Positions 17,001-19,460 of a stretch of 19,460 nt of DNA are shown piece after piece. Positions within the stretch are counted from its first letter, which is position 1, and each line of letters begins with the position of its first letter. The notes beneath the pieces are model-generated. The model made no database searches, was not told the origin of the DNA, and saw nothing but the letters and a program-made list of their open reading frames with translations. Source of the stretch: Irineochytrium annulatum (taxonomy: Eukaryota > Chytridiomycota > Chytridiomycetes > Chytridiales > Chytridiaceae). The position numbers were made by a program, and so were the translations under genes. The stretch lies in assembly GCA_027600665.1 (NCBI GenBank), contig JADGJL010000512.1:1-19460 (forward strand). Direction: 5' to 3'.

Positions 17001-19460
17001 CGGCCATAAAGTAGATGATCGTGCAGCGCAGAACACCATTGACGACGAAGACCAAGCTGTTGACAAGGATGGAGGACAGCAGGTACGTCTCGACTCGATA
17101 CATGTTGTCCTTCCTCTCCCGATCAAAGATCTTCAAACTAAAAATACACGTTAATATATAACACCTCCGTTAAATAAAAGCAAATCAAATAACTCACTCA
17201 AATGTCAACTTATAACACCCAAACGTCATCAAAAGGTAATTCATCGCGCTGCAAATCGTGCCCAGCACCGCCTCCCTCCCCACGATGCCGGCCCGAGTGC
17301 CATCCAGCTTCCAAAACATCGCGCCAACGATCGTCCCCACTAGCAGCGCCTCCACCACCGTGCCCCACATCAGGAACCGGTCCCTGACGATGTTGACCGC
17401 GCTCCGCTTAGCCAGGACGCAGAACTCCTCGAACGCCGACACGCGCGCTGACGGGCGTGGAGGAGGCGCGACGGGCCAGACGGGGAAGGGGCTCTCGGTC
17501 GCAAAGACTGCGTCCTTGATCTTCGGGGTGGCGCAGGGCGAACCCGTGTTGTCGACGGGTGCAACGACGGCGACTTCGTCCCCGCCGCTGACGAGCGTGG
17601 TGGACGTGCTGGACAAGGAAGACGCGGACCTGCTGCATCGAACCGTCGGCGCGCTCTTGTGCCTCGTGACGGGCTGGTTCGCGACCAGGTGTCGGGGCGG
17701 TGGGCTCACCGGGCGCGGACACAACACGCTCGCCCTCGCGCGGTCGATGGCGAAGGGGTCGTCGCGGAGCGTGCGGATCAGGTCGTCGAGGGACGCCTCG
17801 GTGTCATCCGTTGGTAAAGACGTAGGAGGTGGAGGAGGCAAGGGCGTGTCCCATCCTACAAATGACCATCGTTTCGTAGGAACGGCGGTGCTCGGGGATG
17901 CCGTCGATGGTGTGGAGGGAGACGTCGGGCTCGCGCAGGACAACCCCGTCCGTCTCCTCCAGAATTCCGTGAGCCTCCTGACGCGGCGTCGAGACTCCTC
18001 CTCGGTCCTCTCATCTCGATCATCAACCGTCGCGAGATCCAACAGCCGCTCCGCGACGTTCCCCTGTCCGTCGTCCAGATCGACTCCGCACGACTCGAAA
18101 TGTGGTGCGAGATTCAGCGCGGATCCGGAAAAGACGACCTCCCCGCCACGGGCGAGGAGGACGACGGAGTGGAAGAGGTGAAATGTCTGAGGGCGCGGCT
18201 GGTGGATGGAGACGACGATCGTGCGGCCTTTTGAGCAAAGGGAGGCGAGGGTACGCATAAGGGCGTGGGAGGTCGTGGCGTCGAGTCCGGTCGTAGGTTC
18301 GTCCATGAGGATGAGGGAGGGGTTCATGAGAAGCTGGACGGCCACGCTAGTTGAATTTGCGTTACAATTATCAACCCTCTGTCGACGGTTCGTAAAAAAA
18401 TGCTTACCTCACTCTCCTCCTCTCTCCGCCCGATATCCCCTTCCTCCACTCGTCTCCGATAACGGTATCGGCGCACTCCCTCAATCCGAGCTCCGAAATG
18501 GCCGTCTCGACGAGCGCGTATTTGGTCGACCTCCTCATATCTCTAGGAAGACGGAGCCTCGCGGCAAAACGGAGGGTTTCCCGGACCGTAAGGCAGGGGA
18601 GAAGGTTATCTATGATAGTTGAAGACGAAAAATTAGAATGAAGATACAAAAGCTAGAACGCGTATCCAGTGCTCTTCCTATCCCCTCCCTATCATCCCTC
18701 TCCCACTATAGCATACCTTGCTGTTGAACGTAAGCCACATAACCGCACTCTCTAAAAGCTCTCGGATCCATGCCGTTGAACTCTACCGTCCCCTCGGTCA
18801 TTTTCTCGTCCGTCCTGCCCGCGAGGGCGTTCAACAATGTCGTCTTCCCGCTGCCGCTCGCTCCCTGTTAGGTAGAAGAGGGGTTAGTTGATAGTTAGGG
18901 GATGATAGGCGGAATATGATATGAAGGAAAGAAATTGTTTCGACGTTTAGTGTAAGCATCCCTACTCCATCGACCTACTAGACGCACACTTCTACCGCCT
19001 CCCGGGTTCCCCACTAAACTATTGCTTCATACTCTTTACCAGAAAGCAACTTACCATGATAGCCACAAACTGACCCGGCGTAGCCACAGCACTCACTTCC
19101 CGCAACACCGTCCTCCTCCCCTTATTCCTCTCCGCCTCCTTTCTTCCTTCTAGGCCCATGCCCTTCCACTCACCTCCCTCCTCTCTCTCCTCCCTTCCAA
19201 TCCTCTCTTGATCCCCCTTCCCCTTTTCACTATGATCCTTCACATAAACGCTCAAGCCCTCACACACGACCGTCACGGGCTCGACCTCCCCAAAGCACCT
19301 CATGTTTCCACCGGCCGTCGACCCCCCTCCACCATAGATGCTCGAGCTCGCGAGACTCCGCAGGGACAGCCTCGCACCCCGCTGTTGCGCCGGAGGGGCG
19401 AGACGGGGCAGGGACGTGTTGGTGGGACGAGGGAGTGAGCTGGGACGCGGGGGGGAGGTG
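14048..19460 (-). CDS. Full-size ABCG (white/brown-type) ABC transporter, 5' end beyond window
   Basis: Nine exons join in frame: 19460-19055, 18864-18717, 18609-18408, 18346-17198, 17137-16928, 16866-16719, 16686-15649, 15590-14612 and 14553-14048 (stop TAA). They give about 1594 residues in the window. Order is NBD1, TMD1, NBD2, TMD2. NBD1 has Walker A GASGSGKTTLL (split from ..FVAIM by an intron), Q-loop QQDNLLP, signature ISGGERRRVS, Walker B LILMDEP, D-loop GLDA and H-loop VVSIHQPRP. NBD2 has GASGSGKTTLLTAV, CQEDAHHLP, LSGGEKRRLSI, VLVLDEPTSGLDS and TIHQPRSD. Both ATP sites look intact, unlike PDR-type pumps with one degenerate site. Each TMD has about six helices, with Cys/Asn-containing loops before the last helix (CPDLPVTLLPNGTNPPC; CDAGTVGAAGC). 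A ~200-residue Ser/Pro-rich linker separates NBD1 from TMD1, and a similar shorter one follows NBD2. The layout resembles yeast YOL075C-type transporters. Export of a lipid or hydrophobic compound at a membrane is inferred; the substrate is unknown. Confidence 0.9.
16687..16718 (-). other. 32-nt intron in the ABCG gene
   Basis: GTAAGTACT to CTTGTAG separates QYLKWVN from TFILRGPHQ at the end of TMD1. Its length is not a multiple of three and retention shifts the frame, so removal is required to reach NBD2. An alternative donor (TGG|GTGAAC) gives 38 nt and also keeps frame. Confidence 0.7.

Noticed and set aside
17258..18181. Plus-strand 307-codon frame
   Set aside because: Antisense to the Ser/Pro linker and NBD1 of the ABCG gene; low-complexity composition explains the open frame.

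Overview
The window looks like nuclear DNA of a fungus, most likely an early-diverging (zoosporic, chytrid-like) lineage. The coding DNA is GC-rich and genes are broken by many very short GT-AG introns. Most are about 40-75 nt, some only 32-34 nt, and many carry a CTAAC-type branch site. All well-supported cellular genes lie on the minus strand. The lineage is an inference from gene content and intron style, not from a marker gene.

Left third (81-5004): a two-exon gene (81-3952) joins a long Ser-rich disordered N-terminus to an NRPS-type condensation (C) fold. Its catalytic HHxxxDG motif has decayed, and the fold is split between its two lobes by coiled coils and a SAM domain. Just upstream is a coding-like minus-strand exon without a start codon (about 4108-4407). 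It may belong to that gene or be a 5'-truncated separate gene, possibly Elongator Elp6-like. Next comes a 21-nt T tract, and beyond it only the first three exons of an OPT oligopeptide transporter. Two broken reading frames therefore flank one homopolymer, which suggests a deletion or rearrangement point or an assembly join.

Middle (5005-12131): about 2.1 kb with no convincing gene, holding a 34-bp direct repeat that overlaps an imperfect hairpin. It is followed by a gene of 16 recognisable exons (7116-12131) for a large coiled-coil protein with a CM1 (Cnn_1N) motif, the gamma-tubulin-complex-binding signature of Mto1/ApsB/CDK5RAP2-type microtubule-organising-centre proteins. Its central coiled coil contains a decayed 34-residue tandem repeat. 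An unusual GC-AG intron interrupts the CM1 motif.

Right (about 12.15-14.0 kb): a degenerate Ty3/gypsy (chromovirus-like) pol 3' fragment on the plus strand abuts the 5' side of the CM1 gene. It is followed by AT-rich sequence with small repeats, a palindrome and remnants of unknown ORFs.

Far right (14048-19460): a full-size ABCG transporter (NBD-TMD-NBD-TMD, nine exons, both ATP sites intact, YOL075C/white-brown style) whose 5' end lies beyond the window.

The genes show no common pathway. Each looks like an independently transcribed eukaryotic gene. Every exon join given was checked by hand for reading-frame continuity, but none has been tested against RNA.
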